Numbered from the stretch's first letter, positions 9,445 to 20,716 are shown. The stretch: 64,000 nt of DNA from Brevundimonas halotolerans (GCF_003730275.1 NZ_QTTA01000021.1:1-64000); one strand, 5' to 3'. Program-made: numbers and translations. Notes: a model not told the origin generated them from the sequence alone.

Positions 9445-9517
9445 CTCTTCTGTCCCGGCTCAAGGCGGGGAGGACAAGGCTGGCTGAGGCGGGCTGACGC
9501 CCGCCCCGAGCGTGGAC

Positions 9518-11296
<1,779 letters not shown>

Positions 11297-11307
11297 GGGG
11301 CTGAGCC

Positions 11308-11595
11308 TTAGCTCAGCACCCCCAGCACGTCCGATTCCTTCATGATGATCAGGTCTTCGCCGTCGATCTTGACCTCGGTGCCCGACCATTTGCCGAACAG
11401 GATGCGGTCGCCGGCCTTCAGCTCCAGGGCATTGACCTTGCCGCTGTCGTCACGGGCGCCGGGCCCGACGGAGACGACTTCGCCTTCCTGGGGCTTTTCC
11501 TTGGCGGTGTCGGGGATGATGATCCCACCCTTGGTCTTGGATTCTTCTTCCACGCGCTTGACCAGCACGCGATCGCCGAGAGGACGAAACGCCAT
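11308..11595 (-). CDS. groS: Co-chaperonin GroES (Hsp10)
   Basis: The 95-aa protein begins [16 protein letters not shown] and contains the mobile-loop region [16 protein letters not shown] (residues ~21-36) and [25 protein letters not shown]. It caps GroEL. GGGAG lies 12 nt upstream of the ATG. First gene of the groESL operon, with CIRCE and a promoter candidate just upstream. Confidence 0.98.
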   Translation of the reverse strand: MAFRPLGDRVLVKRVEEESKTKGGIIIPDTAKEKPQEGEVVSVGPGARDDSGKVNALELKAGDRILFGKWSGTEVKIDGEDLIIMKESDVLGVLS

Positions 11596-11635
11596 CTGTG
11601 ATATCTCCCTTTGGAATGGTCTCCCGACCGGGGCT

Positions 11636-11662
11636 TTGGCAGCCGCAGGGCGAGAGTGCTAA
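11636..11662 (-). promoter_or_regulatory. CIRCE element (HrcA operator) of groESL
   Basis: A perfect half-site GAGTGCTAA (11654-11662; TTAGCACTC on the coding strand), a 9-bp spacer, then a degenerate half-site TTGGCAGCC matching 6 of 9 positions. Spacing is exactly that of CIRCE (9-N9-9). It lies about 41 bp before the groES start codon, where HrcA represses groESL in Caulobacter and many other bacteria. Confidence 0.88.
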
Positions 11663-11672
11663 TGCGGCCTGC

Positions 11673-11701
11673 AGGTAGGGTCTGACACCCCGGCGCGTCA
11701 A
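11673..11701 (-). promoter_or_regulatory. Candidate groESL promoter
   Basis: Coding strand: -35 TTGACG (11701-11696), 17-bp spacer, -10 CTACCT (11678-11673). Predicted +1 falls near 11666, just upstream of CIRCE, which is the usual geometry. The -10 is weak; a heat-shock sigma-32 promoter nearby cannot be excluded. Confidence 0.45.
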
Positions 11702-11732
11702 GGGTTGAGGGGTCTGCGGGGCGAGAAAAATC

Positions 11733-13271
11733 TCAGCGCGGGGCAGCGTCGACCAGCTGTTCGGCCCGGTCCCAGCTGGCGCGGACCTGCTGGGCGAACA
11801 GGGGCGCGGCCCGGCGCAGGGGATCGCCGCCCTCCAGCGCCATGCCGCTCCGCGCAAACAGGTCCCGCCGCGCCGGCCGCAGCACCGCCAGCGCCTCACC
11901 CGGCCGGTCCCGGTCCGACAGGAAGCCCGCCATCGTCCCCGCCAGCCGCACCGCCTCCGGATGCCCCGGTGCCAGTCGCGCGGCCAGGATCGCCTGCGAC
12001 CGCTGGTACAGGGCCTCAGCGTTGGCGTCGTCGCCGGTCTCCGCCAGCGCCAGCGCCCGCCCTTCCAGCGTTGTCACCAGATCGGGGCTGTCGGCGCCCA
12101 GCCCCGGCTCCAGCACCGCCAGCGCCTCGGCGAACAGCGGCAGGGCCTCGGCGTGGCGTCCCTGACCGGACAGGGTGATGGCCAGATTGGCGCGGGCGAT
12201 GCCGGTGAAGGGGTGCTCGGGCCCGGCCAGTTCGACCGCCATGGCCAGCACCCGCTCGAACACCGGCTGGGCCTCGACGTCCCGGTCGGCCACATGCAGA
12301 TACCAGCCGAAATTGTTCAGCAGCTGCGACAGCAGGAAGGGATCGCCCACCCCCTCGGCAATGCCCACGGCGCGGGCATAGGCGGCCTCGGCCTGATCCA
12401 TCCGGCCGGTCCGGCGCAGCACGTTTCCGAGGTTGCTGAGCACCAGCGCCACGGTGTCGCTGTCGCGGCCATAGGCGACCTCATAGATGCCCAGTGCCCG
12501 GCGAAAGATCGGCTCGGCCTCGACGAACCGCCCCTGGGCCATCAGGGCATTGGCCAACTGGTTCATGGTGTCGGCGGTCAGCGGATCATCGGGCCCCAGC
12601 AGGTCCAGCCTCAGGCCCAGCCCCACCCGCGCCGCGCTTTCGGCCTCGGCGAACCGGCCCAGCGCGTCCAGCGCCCGGCCTTCCTCGAACAGCAGTTCGG
12701 CGACCGTCGCCGTGTCGGTCTGGTCCGCCAGCAGCGCCCGGGCCCGGGCGATATTGACGAGCGCCGCCTCATAGCGCCCCTGAATGTAGAACAGCCGCCC
12801 CTGGATCTGCAGCGGCGTGACCAGAGCCGGATCTGCCGCGCCGTGCGCCGCTTCAATGACGGCGACTGCGGTGGCGAGGGCCTGCTCTGCCTCGGCGGCA
12901 CGATCGGTCGCCAGACGCAGGCGCGCCACCTCGACCCACGCGGCCGAGGCCTCCTCGACCTTGCCGGTTTGCGCGAACGCCGCTGCGGCCTCGACATAGG
13001 CAGCTTCTGCGGCGGCCACCTCCCCGGCATCGCGGGCGGCGACGGCAGCCTGCAGACGTTCGCGGGCAAGGGCATCGGGGCTGGAGATGCGCACATCCGT
13101 CGGTCCGGCCGTCGGAGGGGGCGGCGGCGGTGGTGGTGGGGACGGCGGCCTGTCCTGGGCCAGGGCGGTCCCGGCGATCATCAGGCTGCCTGCCAGCGCC
13201 GCACAGGCAGACAGCGCCCGGGTGACCAGACGGCGCAGCGAAGGATCAAGTCGGGGCGGGGCAAAGGACAT
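11733..13271 (-). CDS. Secreted tetratricopeptide-repeat protein
   Basis: A 512-aa protein with a signal peptide (basic RRLVTRALSACAALAG..., cleavage near ALAQ) followed by a polyproline linker (P x9), then about eight to ten TPR/Kinesin-light-chain-like repeats of ~42 residues (LSNLGNVLRRTGRMDQAEAAYARA, LANALMAQGRFVEAEPIFRRA). Likely a periplasmic scaffold; no catalytic domain is visible. The start is the ATG at 13271 (MSFAPPRLD); the frame stays open upstream for 85 codons but without coding character. Confidence 0.8.
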   Translation of the reverse strand: MSFAPPRLDPSLRRLVTRALSACAALAGSLMIAGTALAQDRPPSPPPPPPPPPTAGPTDVRISSPDALARERLQAAVAARDAGEVAAAEAAYVEAAAAFAQTGKVEEASAAWVEVARLRLATDRAAEAEQALATAVAVIEAAHGAADPALVTPLQIQGRLFYIQGRYEAALVNIARARALLADQTDTATVAELLFEEGRALDALGRFAEAESAARVGLGLRLDLLGPDDPLTADTMNQLANALMAQGRFVEAEPIFRRALGIYEVAYGRDSDTVALVLSNLGNVLRRTGRMDQAEAAYARAVGIAEGVGDPFLLSQLLNNFGWYLHVADRDVEAQPVFERVLAMAVELAGPEHPFTGIARANLAITLSGQGRHAEALPLFAEALAVLEPGLGADSPDLVTTLEGRALALAETGDDANAEALYQRSQAILAARLAPGHPEAVRLAGTMAGFLSDRDRPGEALAVLRPARRDLFARSGMALEGGDPLRRAAPLFAQQVRASWDRAEQLVDAAPR

Positions 13272-13431
13272 GACGCGGCAACCTGCGCTGAACGCCGTTC
13301 TGAGACAAGCCCGCACACGGGATGAGCCGCTCGATGAACGCGGGATGAACAGACCCCTCTCATCGGGTTCAGGTGGGGCGCGCGAGTATGGGGCCATAGT
13401 TTCACCCGACCCTCCACGAAAGGACGGATCC

Positions 13432-13923
13432 ATGACCCGCACCCTGACCTCCGACACCGCCCAACGCACCGCCGTGACGGGCGCCCTGACCGCCGGTGTG
13501 CTGGCGCTCGGCCTCATGGTCGCCAACCCGGTCTCAGCCCAGAACTACCGCTATGACCGCTATCCGGACCGCGACCGCTCTTCCAGCGGCGAGGATGTCT
13601 TGCTGGGCGCGGCTGTCGGCGCTATCGCCGGGGCCATCATCGGCAATGGCGAGGGCGAATATATTCTGGGCGGCGCTGTCGCCGGGGCCGCCATCGGCGC
13701 CACCGCCAACCGGGGCGATGACTGTAACTACTATCGTGGGGGCCGCTGCTACCGGAACCAGGGCCACTGGGAGCGCGAGCACGGCATCAACAGCCGTGAT
13801 CCCCGCTACTATGGCAATGACCGTCGCGACCAGCGTTACGACCAACGGTACGACCGCCGCTACGATCGTCGCGATGACCGCCGGGATGACCGTCGCGACT
13901 ACCGCTACGACCGTCGCTGGTAA
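13432..13923 (+). CDS. Secreted glycine-zipper protein with Arg/Tyr/Asp-rich tail
   Basis: A 163-aa protein: signal peptide (cleavage near VSAQ), a glycine-zipper hairpin (LLGAAVGAIAGAIIGNGEG...LGGAVAGAAIGATANRG, ~57-95), a cysteine pair (CNYYRGGRC), then a tail of repeated RYDRR/DRRDDRR units. Glycine-zipper proteins of this kind associate with the envelope; function unknown. AAAGGA lies ~9 nt upstream of ATG. Divergent from the TPR gene. A similar tail occurs in the protein at 32689. Confidence 0.8.
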   Translation: MTRTLTSDTAQRTAVTGALTAGVLALGLMVANPVSAQNYRYDRYPDRDRSSSGEDVLLGAAVGAIAGAIIGNGEGEYILGGAVAGAAIGATANRGDDCNYYRGGRCYRNQGHWEREHGINSRDPRYYGNDRRDQRYDQRYDRRYDRRDDRRDDRRDYRYDRRW

Positions 13924-13926
13924 GGT

Positions 13927-15576
13927 CTAGATCAGCCGCTCAAACAACGACCGCGTGGACGGGTCCCAGCTCTCTGGGGCCCGTTTCGCTGAGTCGCGGC
14001 TCTCTTGCGCAGCCCCCAGCACTCGCTTCGCCAGCACCTTGCCCAGTTCGACCCCCCACTGGTCAAAGCTGTTGATGTCCCAGATCACGCCCTCGATGAA
14101 GGTCTTGTGCTCATAAAGCGCCAGAAGCGCGCCCAGCGCCTGCGGCGTCAGCCGGTCCATCAGGATGGTGGTCGAGGGCCGGTTGCCCGGAAAGGCGCGG
14201 TGGGGCGCCAGTCGTTCGGCCTCGCCCTGGTCCATCCCCTGCTCCATCATTTCAGCCAGCGCAGCCTCGGCCGTCCGTCCCCGCATCAGGGCCTCGGACT
14301 GGGCCACCGCATTCGACCACAGGGGCGCGCCGTCCCGGCCCTCCAGAGTCTGCTTCACCACCACGAATTCGGCCGGCACCACATCGGGTCCCTGATGCAG
14401 CTGCTGGAAAAAGGCGTGCTGGCCGTTGGTGCCGGGCTCGCCGAACACCACCGGCCCGGTGCCGCGCGTCGCCGGCTTGCCCTCGCGGGTCACCCGCTTT
14501 CCGTTCGACTCCATCTCCAGCTGCTGCAGAAAGGCCGCAAGACGCCGGAGGCCATGGGCATAGGGCGCGACCGTACGCGCCCGCCGCTTCAGCCCCTCGA
14601 CATTATAGACCTGCGCCAGCGCCATCAGTACCGGCGCATTGTAGGCCAGCGGGGTCTCGAGAAAGTGCCGGTCCATCTCGCTGGCCCCGGCCAGCAGGCT
14701 GCGAAAGACCTCTCCGCCCAGACCGATCGCGCACGACAGGCTGACCGCCGACCACAGGGAATAGCGCCCCCCGACCCAGTCCGAAAAGCCGAACACCTGA
14801 CCACAGCCGAACGACTCGACCTTGTCGGGCGCCGCTGACACGCCGACCAGATGCCGCCGCAAGCCCTCTTCCGGCAGGGCGGCGGCCAGCCAGTCCCGCG
14901 CGAGCACGGCATTGGTCAGGGTCTCCTGCGTCGTGAAGGTCTTGGAGACGACGATAACCAGCGTCGAGGCCGGATCCAGCCCCGTCAGCGCCTCGGCTAT
15001 CTCCTGCGGATCGATATTGGCGACGAACCGCACGTCGATCGCCGGGTCCAGCGGCCTCAGCGCGTCCCACACCAGACGCGGCCCCAGATCCGAGCCGCCA
15101 ATGCCGATGTGAACCACCGCCCGGAACCTTTCGCCCGTCGCACCAGCCTCTTCACCGGCCCGGATCGCTTCGGCATAGGCGACCATCTGGTCGCGCACCT
15201 GTTCGACCTCGCGCGACACCGGCTCGCCCAGCGCCTCGAAATGCGCCCCGTCGGGGGCCCGCAGCGCAGGGTGCAGCACCGCCCGCCCCTCGGAGGCATT
15301 GACAGCAGCCCCGTTGAACAGGGCCCGCTTCCAGTCGCCGACGTCACAGGCCTCGGCCAGCGCCAGACAGGCATCCAGCCCCTCTGCGGTAAAGGCCTGT
15401 TTCGACAGGTCGAGGGTCAGGCCCGCTACCTCCAGCGTCAGCCGCCCGACCCGCCCTGCCTCCGCCTCGAACAGGGTCTCGATCCGGGCATCCCCGTCGC
15501 GGGCGGCGACAGCGTCAAACCGGGTCCAGGCCTCCGCCCGGCGCTTTTCATCAGTCAGGGGCAGGGCGATAGACAT
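13927..15576 (-). CDS. pgi: Glucose-6-phosphate isomerase
   Basis: This 549-aa cytosolic enzyme interconverts glucose-6-P and fructose-6-P. Seen: the sugar-phosphate site GIGGSDLGPR, PGI signature 1 (DWVGGRYSLWSAV) and signature 2 (NSFDQWGVELGK) near the C-terminus. Full length. It converges with the glycine-zipper gene (3-bp gap to its stop). Confidence 0.97.
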   Translation of the reverse strand: MSIALPLTDEKRRAEAWTRFDAVAARDGDARIETLFEAEAGRVGRLTLEVAGLTLDLSKQAFTAEGLDACLALAEACDVGDWKRALFNGAAVNASEGRAVLHPALRAPDGAHFEALGEPVSREVEQVRDQMVAYAEAIRAGEEAGATGERFRAVVHIGIGGSDLGPRLVWDALRPLDPAIDVRFVANIDPQEIAEALTGLDPASTLVIVVSKTFTTQETLTNAVLARDWLAAALPEEGLRRHLVGVSAAPDKVESFGCGQVFGFSDWVGGRYSLWSAVSLSCAIGLGGEVFRSLLAGASEMDRHFLETPLAYNAPVLMALAQVYNVEGLKRRARTVAPYAHGLRRLAAFLQQLEMESNGKRVTREGKPATRGTGPVVFGEPGTNGQHAFFQQLHQGPDVVPAEFVVVKQTLEGRDGAPLWSNAVAQSEALMRGRTAEAALAEMMEQGMDQGEAERLAPHRAFPGNRPSTTILMDRLTPQALGALLALYEHKTFIEGVIWDINSFDQWGVELGKVLAKRVLGAAQESRDSAKRAPESWDPSTRSLFERLI

Positions 15577-15721
15577 GGGCGACTCCGGATCGGGGGGTGG
15601 GCGTCAAGGGCTCGTTTACGGCTGGGGCGTAAACCGGTGCAATCCCCAAGGTCGCCCCGATTCGGGAAACGACCAGAAGATTGATGTCATCATGGGCGCT
15701 CTGGCGCCCGGAAAGGTTCCC

Positions 15722-16204
15722 ATGTCCTGCGGACTGGCCCTCGCGACTGCCCTGCTGCTCACCAACCCCGATGTGGCGCTGGCCGCTTCGGTGGATCCGG
15801 CCACCGTGCCCGCCGACCTGACGGGTCTGGCCGCCGAGCCCCTGTTCGTCGACATCGTCTCCCGGTCCGGACGCCTCAAGGGTGTGGCCGAGGGCTGGGC
15901 CGTGTCCGGTGCCGTTCACGCGCCCGGTTTTCTGACCGGCAGCGAATGGCTGACCTTCCGCACCGAGGCCACGGCGCTGGGTGAGCTCAATATGCAGGGC
16001 CATCTGATCCTCAAGTCGCGCGAGAGCGAAGGCGACATGACCTGCATCCTGCGCGGCCTGTCCGAGGACCTGCCGGTCCGTCTGGCCGATATGGAAGCCG
16101 CCGATAGCCCGGGTGCCCGCGATCTGGCCCTGGCCGAACTGGTGCACCTGTTCGACGACAACATCGCCGTCATCACCAGCCCGGCCCAAACCTTCCCGGA
16201 ATAG
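15722..16204 (+). CDS. Secreted hypothetical protein
   Basis: A 160-aa protein with an N-terminal signal peptide (CGLALATALLLTNPDVALA, cleavage near ALA-A) and a mature domain with one Cys pair candidate. I recognise no family. The start at 15722 is preferred because a GGAAAGG-like site sits ~7 nt upstream; an in-frame ATG at 15692 would add 10 residues before the signal peptide. Single-gene unit between divergent pgi and the convergent redoxin. Confidence 0.65.
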   Translation: MSCGLALATALLLTNPDVALAASVDPATVPADLTGLAAEPLFVDIVSRSGRLKGVAEGWAVSGAVHAPGFLTGSEWLTFRTEATALGELNMQGHLILKSRESEGDMTCILRGLSEDLPVRLADMEAADSPGARDLALAELVHLFDDNIAVITSPAQTFPE

Positions 16205-16243
16205 GGGCGTTTCCGGAATAAAGCCGTTCCGGAGTAAGGGTCC

Positions 16244-16903
16244 CTACGCCCCGTCCAGCTCGTCCGCATATTTGATCGAGCAGCCATAGGGCGTGGCGAA
16301 CGGGGTCGCGACCGGACGTCCGGCCTCCATGTCCGTCAGCGCCGCCTTTACATAGTTGTTGGCCCCTTCCAGATCCTCGATCTTGTTGGTCGGGCGGTCG
16401 TCGATGCCGCCCACGAACAACAGTCGTCCTTCCGGATCGATGATCCGCATGTCCGGCGTGGTCTTCGCGTCATACAGGCGGCCGACCGTGCCCTCGGGGT
16501 CCAGCAGCAGATGGGTGGCGGCGGCATTGTTGCGCGACTGCCATTCCCGCGCCGCCTCGCCCTCGACATAACCCTGCTGGCCGGGGGCCGAGGATATGAT
16601 GGTCAGCCACACGACGCCGTCGCCGGTCGCCTCGCGCTGGAGGGCCTGCATGGCGCCGGCCTCATAATGTTTCTGGACATAGGGACAGCCCTCATTGGTC
16701 CATTCCAGAACGACCGTCCTGCCGCGGAAATCGGCCAGGCTGCGTTCCACCCCCTCGGCATCGACCAGGGTAAAGGCCGGGGCCATGTCGGCGGTCGGGG
16801 CTTCCGCGGTCTCTGTCGCTCCGGTCTCGGGGGCCTCGGTGGCGGGGCTACAGGCGGCCAGAAGCGCCAGGGCGGCGCCGGTGGCCAGCAGTCGGATGAT
16901 CAT
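16244..16903 (-). CDS. Redoxin/thioredoxin-fold lipoprotein
   Basis: The 219-aa protein has a lipoprotein signal (LLATGAALALLAAC) and a Thr/Glu/Ala-rich linker, then an AhpC/TSA-like redoxin domain (APAFTLVDAEGVERSLADFRG) with the Cys motif EWTNEGCPYVQKHY. A second Cys lies near the C-terminus (YGCSIKY), so a 2-Cys mechanism is possible. Periplasmic thiol peroxidase/reductase role is inferred. It sits about 40 bp downstream of the DsbD-like gene on the same strand, which could supply its electrons. Confidence 0.85.
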   Translation of the reverse strand: MIIRLLATGAALALLAACSPATEAPETGATETAEAPTADMAPAFTLVDAEGVERSLADFRGRTVVLEWTNEGCPYVQKHYEAGAMQALQREATGDGVVWLTIISSAPGQQGYVEGEAAREWQSRNNAAATHLLLDPEGTVGRLYDAKTTPDMRIIDPEGRLLFVGGIDDRPTNKIEDLEGANNYVKAALTDMEAGRPVATPFATPYGCSIKYADELDGA

Positions 16904-16941
16904 CGCAGTCTCTCCGTCAGGGTGGGCAGGAAATCAGAACC

Positions 16942-19128
16942 TCATGAACCGGCGTCGCGGATCGCCTCGGCGACCAGTCCCGGCGTCAACAGTTGCGGCA
17001 GCACGCGCGGGGCCTCGGCGCCCGGCGCATACAGCAGATAAAGCGGAACGCCCGACCGCCCGTGGCGCTCCAGCTCGCGGGTGATGGCGGGATCGCGCAC
17101 CGTCCAGTCGCCGACCAGATAGACGGCATTCGTCTCGTCCATGGCCGTGCGGACCTGACCGGACGACAGCGCCACCCGCTCATTGATCTTGCAGGTCACG
17201 CACCAGTCGGCGGTGAAATTGACCAGCACAGGGCGTCCGTCGGCCTGTGCCGCCGCAACGGCCTCCGCTGACCAGACCCCGGCCTGTGGCCCGGCGTCTG
17301 CCGATGCGGTGGCCTCCGTCGGCGGGACCGGCTCCATCCGGCTGACGACGACCAGTGATGCGATCATGGCGACCCCCGACACGGCGGCGAGGATCAGGGC
17401 CCAACGTCCTGCCCCGGCCTGCCGCACGCCCCACAGCCACAGGGCAAGGGCCAGCATCAGCCCGGCGATCAGCCCCAGCGCCAGCACCTCACTGCCCGCC
17501 TGCCGCGCCGCCACCCAGGCCAGCCACAGGGCGGTCGCATACATGGGAAAGGCCAGCAGGCCCTTCATCCGGTCCATCCACAGCCCCGGTCGGGGCAGCC
17601 GCGCCAGCAGGGCCGGGCTGAACGCCACGACCACGAACGGCAGGGCCAGTCCCAGCCCCAGCATCAGGAACACGATCAGGGCCGCGGCCCACGGCATGAT
17701 CAGGGCCGCCCCCAGCGCTGCGGCCATAAACGGGGCGGTGCAGGGCGCGGCCACGGCCACGGCCAGCACGCCGGTAAAGAAAGCCCCCGTGCCCCCGGGC
17801 AGGCGCGACAGCCGGGCCTCGCCCAGCCCCTGCAAGGACTGGCCGATGTGATAGACGCCCGACAGGTTCAGCCCGACGGCCAGCGTCAGCAGCGACAGCG
17901 ACAGCACCACGACCGGGCTCTGCAGCTGAAAGCCCCAGCCGACCGCCTCGCCCGCCGCCCGCAGCCCCAGCATCAGCCCGGCCAGCAGCAGGAAGGTCAC
18001 CAGCACCCCGGCCAGGAACATCAGACCGTCGCGCCGCGCTTCCTGCGGGGCGTGTGCCGCCCGCGCCAGCGCCGCCGCCTTCATCGCCAGAATGGGAAAC
18101 ACACAGGGCATCAGGTTCAGGATCAGTCCCCCGACCAGCGCCAGCAGCGCCGCCTGCATCAGGGCCGAGGGGTCGAATCCGGCCGGACCGGCGGCATCTT
18201 CCGCCCGCAGGGTGCCGCCGCCGCTGATCCCGTCGGGCAGAAGGCCGGGCTCGGCAACGATCTCGAAGGCGCCCTGTCCGGTGGTGATGACCCCGGCCAC
18301 CGGCCCGATCAGCCCGCCCGCGCGCACCTTGCCGCCGGGTGTCAGGTTCAGTCTCAGCCCCTCGGGACCCCAGGTACCGGTCTGGGTCGCAGCATGGTCG
18401 ATGATCCCGCCCTCGAAGGGGAAGAAGTAGACAGGCCCGGGGCCCTCGGGCCCCTGAACGGCCTCGCCGGTGATCGCCAGGGTGAGGCTCCCGTCGTCGC
18501 CGCGCGCGACCCGGGCGGCCAGCCCTGCCGGACGCGGCGAGGACTCCAGCACAGTCTGAATGGCGCTCGCATGGCGGGTCTCCAGCGGGGTCTGGTCCGC
18601 CGCCCCGACCGGGAGGCGCAGGCCCAGCGTCAACTCGTCCGGTACGCACATCTCGGCGCTGCACACCAGAAACAGGGCCGTGACCGACAGGTTCAGAATC
18701 CGGCCCGGCTCGGCGTCGGCGGGCACGGTGATCGGCACCGGCAGATAGACCACGTCCGAATAGCCATAGTTCATCAGACCCGAGAGCGGCTGCCGCTCCG
18801 GCAGGGGCCAGACGATCTCGCCCGCCTCGAGGCCATCGGGCAGGCGCCAGTCCAGGGTGGTGGCCCCGCCCGAATCTCCGGGATTGCGCCAATAGGTATG
18901 CCAGTCCGGCTCGATGTCCTGACGCACGGCCAGGATCAGCGTCGAGCCGGGCGTCGCGCTCGCGGTCATGGAGACCAGTTCGGCCGTGATCCGTTCGGTC
19001 GAGGCCGGACCGACGGTCGACGAGGCGTCCTGCGCCGGGACCGGCACGGCCACCAGCGCCAGCCAGCCCCCGATCAGGAGGGCGAGCAGGCAAGCCACAA
19101 GGGAAGTCGGTCGCCGCAGCCTCGTCAC
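16942..19128 (-). CDS. DsbD-type protein-disulfide reductase
   Basis: A 728-aa inner-membrane protein. Order: signal/anchor (~1-32), periplasmic DsbD N-terminal-like beta domain (to ~300), an eight-helix transmembrane domain with the paired cysteines in LNLMPCVFPIL and AAPCTAPFMAAALG, and a C-terminal thioredoxin domain with TADWCVTCK. It moves electrons from cytoplasmic thioredoxin to the periplasm. I chose GTG 19128 (GAGG 6 nt upstream) over two upstream TTGs. Confidence 0.9.
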   Translation of the reverse strand: MTRLRRPTSLVACLLALLIGGWLALVAVPVPAQDASSTVGPASTERITAELVSMTASATPGSTLILAVRQDIEPDWHTYWRNPGDSGGATTLDWRLPDGLEAGEIVWPLPERQPLSGLMNYGYSDVVYLPVPITVPADAEPGRILNLSVTALFLVCSAEMCVPDELTLGLRLPVGAADQTPLETRHASAIQTVLESSPRPAGLAARVARGDDGSLTLAITGEAVQGPEGPGPVYFFPFEGGIIDHAATQTGTWGPEGLRLNLTPGGKVRAGGLIGPVAGVITTGQGAFEIVAEPGLLPDGISGGGTLRAEDAAGPAGFDPSALMQAALLALVGGLILNLMPCVFPILAMKAAALARAAHAPQEARRDGLMFLAGVLVTFLLLAGLMLGLRAAGEAVGWGFQLQSPVVVLSLSLLTLAVGLNLSGVYHIGQSLQGLGEARLSRLPGGTGAFFTGVLAVAVAAPCTAPFMAAALGAALIMPWAAALIVFLMLGLGLALPFVVVAFSPALLARLPRPGLWMDRMKGLLAFPMYATALWLAWVAARQAGSEVLALGLIAGLMLALALWLWGVRQAGAGRWALILAAVSGVAMIASLVVVSRMEPVPPTEATASADAGPQAGVWSAEAVAAAQADGRPVLVNFTADWCVTCKINERVALSSGQVRTAMDETNAVYLVGDWTVRDPAITRELERHGRSGVPLYLLYAPGAEAPRVLPQLLTPGLVAEAIRDAGS

Positions 19129-19221
19129 CCGGATCCTCGTCAACAATCGATCTGGGCCTACCCTAGACAGGGAAGGGCCGACAGGTCACGCCCCGGGGCT
19201 CTGTGCGACGGCAGGTCGCGG

Positions 19222-19689
19222 TTAGCGGCGCGGGGCCGCGTCCACGATGACCTCGGTGCGGCGACGCAGCGGCTCGGCTGTGCCATCGGCAGTGACCGCT
19301 CCGGTGTCGCCCTCGACCGCGATCTCGAACGCCGGCAGGGGCCAGCCCTCGGCCTCGAGCGCCTCGGTGACGGCGACCGCGCGCCGCTCTGACAGGCCCT
19401 GATTGGCCGCCGACGACCCCGTGGCCGAGGCCAGGCCGACGATCTGCACCTTGCGGATGTCGCAGTCCCTGAGCTGGTCAGCGGTCATGCGGATCGCCCG
19501 CCAGGCGGGATCCGTCAGCTGGGCCTGGCCTTCACCAAAATAGATGTCGAACCGCTTGGTCGTGCAGGTCGTCGGCGTCGAGACCAGATCGCTCCTGTCA
19601 CGGAAGAGGCCCGAACCCTCGCACCCCGTCAGAACCAGGGCCGCGGCCCCCGCTACAGCCATAAAACGCAGCGTCGATATCGATGACAT
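19222..19689 (-). CDS. OmpA-family lipoprotein
   Basis: 155 aa: lipoprotein signal (AVAGAAALVLTGC) and a compact OmpA_C-like domain (FDIYFGEGQAQLTDPAWRAI ... GLASATGSSAANQGLSERRAVAV...), the peptidoglycan-binding fold. The usual NxxLSxxRA helix appears as NQGLSERRA. Probably an outer-membrane lipoprotein contacting the wall. No clear operon partner. Confidence 0.82.
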   Translation of the reverse strand: MSSISTLRFMAVAGAAALVLTGCEGSGLFRDRSDLVSTPTTCTTKRFDIYFGEGQAQLTDPAWRAIRMTADQLRDCDIRKVQIVGLASATGSSAANQGLSERRAVAVTEALEAEGWPLPAFEIAVEGDTGAVTADGTAEPLRRRTEVIVDAAPRR

Positions 19690-19726
19690 GATCAGCTCCC
19701 ACCCGGACAGGGCTCCACCCTAACAG

Positions 19727-19759
19727 AAAAAGGCGGCCCTCCCGCATGGAAAGGCCGCC
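19727..19759 (-). terminator. Intrinsic terminator
   Basis: Minus strand: stem GGCGGCC / GGCCGCC (7 bp perfect) with a 14-nt loop, then TTTTTCTGTT. It ends transcription of the glycine-zipper lipoprotein gene at 19786. Confidence 0.82.
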
Positions 19760-19785
19760 TGTCTCATCAGATTATCACACCGGGA

Positions 19786-20136
19786 TCAGTACCGCGGCGG
19801 GTTCCGGCGCGTCCCGTCTTCCCAATAGCAGTCCCCTTCCGGATAGCAGTAGTAATAGGCGCCGCGCTGCTGGTCATAGTTGCGGCGCTGGTTGGCGCGG
19901 TCTTGCTGCGACCCGCGGATGGCGCCGGCGGCCCCGCCAACGGCAGCACCGATGGCGGCGCCCGTTCCGGCACTGCCGTCACCCACATTGTTCCCGATAA
20001 TGGCGCCGGCAACGGCACCAATGGCGGCACCGGCAGCGCCCTGCCGGACGGTCTGGTTCGGATTGCCATACGGATCACTGGCGCAGGCCGAGGTGAGCAG
20101 ACCCGCAGCCGCAACGGCCAAAAATACCTTCTTCAT
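19786..20136 (-). CDS. Glycine-zipper lipoprotein
   Basis: 116 aa: short lipoprotein signal (KKVFLAVAAAGLLTSAC), then a glycine zipper (AAGAAIGAVAGAIIGNNVG...AAIGAAVGGAAGAIRG, ~35-80) and a Tyr/Cys-containing tail (YYYCYPEGDCYWEDG). Similar to 17-kDa surface-antigen-like proteins. The ATG at 20136 (MKKVF) is preferred to a TTG two codons upstream. Terminator immediately downstream. Confidence 0.82.
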   Translation of the reverse strand: MKKVFLAVAAAGLLTSACASDPYGNPNQTVRQGAAGAAIGAVAGAIIGNNVGDGSAGTGAAIGAAVGGAAGAIRGSQQDRANQRRNYDQQRGAYYYCYPEGDCYWEDGTRRNPPRY

Positions 20137-20297
20137 CGTCAATCCCTTTTCCCTTCGGTTCGCCCCCGAGGTGAGAACGCTGGATTACTGTCCCGGTTCC
20201 TCGACTATATCTCGCATTAAGACTGTACTAAGGTCCGGGAGACGGGGCCGGGGGGCGTCTGTGCCACCGGTACTCCCGAACGTAGGGGGTTTAGCGT

Positions 20298-20657
20298 ATG
20301 CGTTTCAACCAGATCACTCGCATGGCCGACGATGGCCACACCGGTCCTGTCTGGGCCCGCAAGAGCCGCCGGTCGGGCGGTGGCCTGTCGGGCATCTTCG
20401 GCCTGATCGTCACCCTTCTGGCCGTGTTCGGGGCCCTGACGGCCGCGCTCGGTGTCAAGGAACAGTCGCTCGCCGAGGGCGGGGCGGTCCTCGACAGCTG
20501 GATCACCAAGGGCGTCGATGGTGCCAAGGGTCTGGTCGGCCAGGCTCCTGAGGCCGCAGAGGCGGTGGCGGATGATGCCGGCGACCTCGCGGAAAAGACC
20601 GGGGATGCCCTGGAAGCCGGAGCCGAGAAGACGGCCGAAGAACTGTCCAACCCCTGA
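20298..20657 (+). CDS. Small single-pass membrane protein
   Basis: 119 aa with one hydrophobic segment (IFGLIVTLLAVFGALTAALG, ~33-52) after a basic N-terminus, then an acidic/Ala-rich tail (~75-119) likely helical (AADDAGDLAEKTGDALEAGAEKT). No family recognised. About 60 bp upstream of the DAG-kinase gene, so possibly co-transcribed. Confidence 0.7.
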   Translation: MRFNQITRMADDGHTGPVWARKSRRSGGGLSGIFGLIVTLLAVFGALTAALGVKEQSLAEGGAVLDSWITKGVDGAKGLVGQAPEAAEAVADDAGDLAEKTGDALEAGAEKTAEELSNP

Positions 20658-20716
20658 GCGGTCGCGCGTCGCGCATCGGGTTGGAACGCCATGGCCTGTC
20701 GGCACGTTGACGGGCC

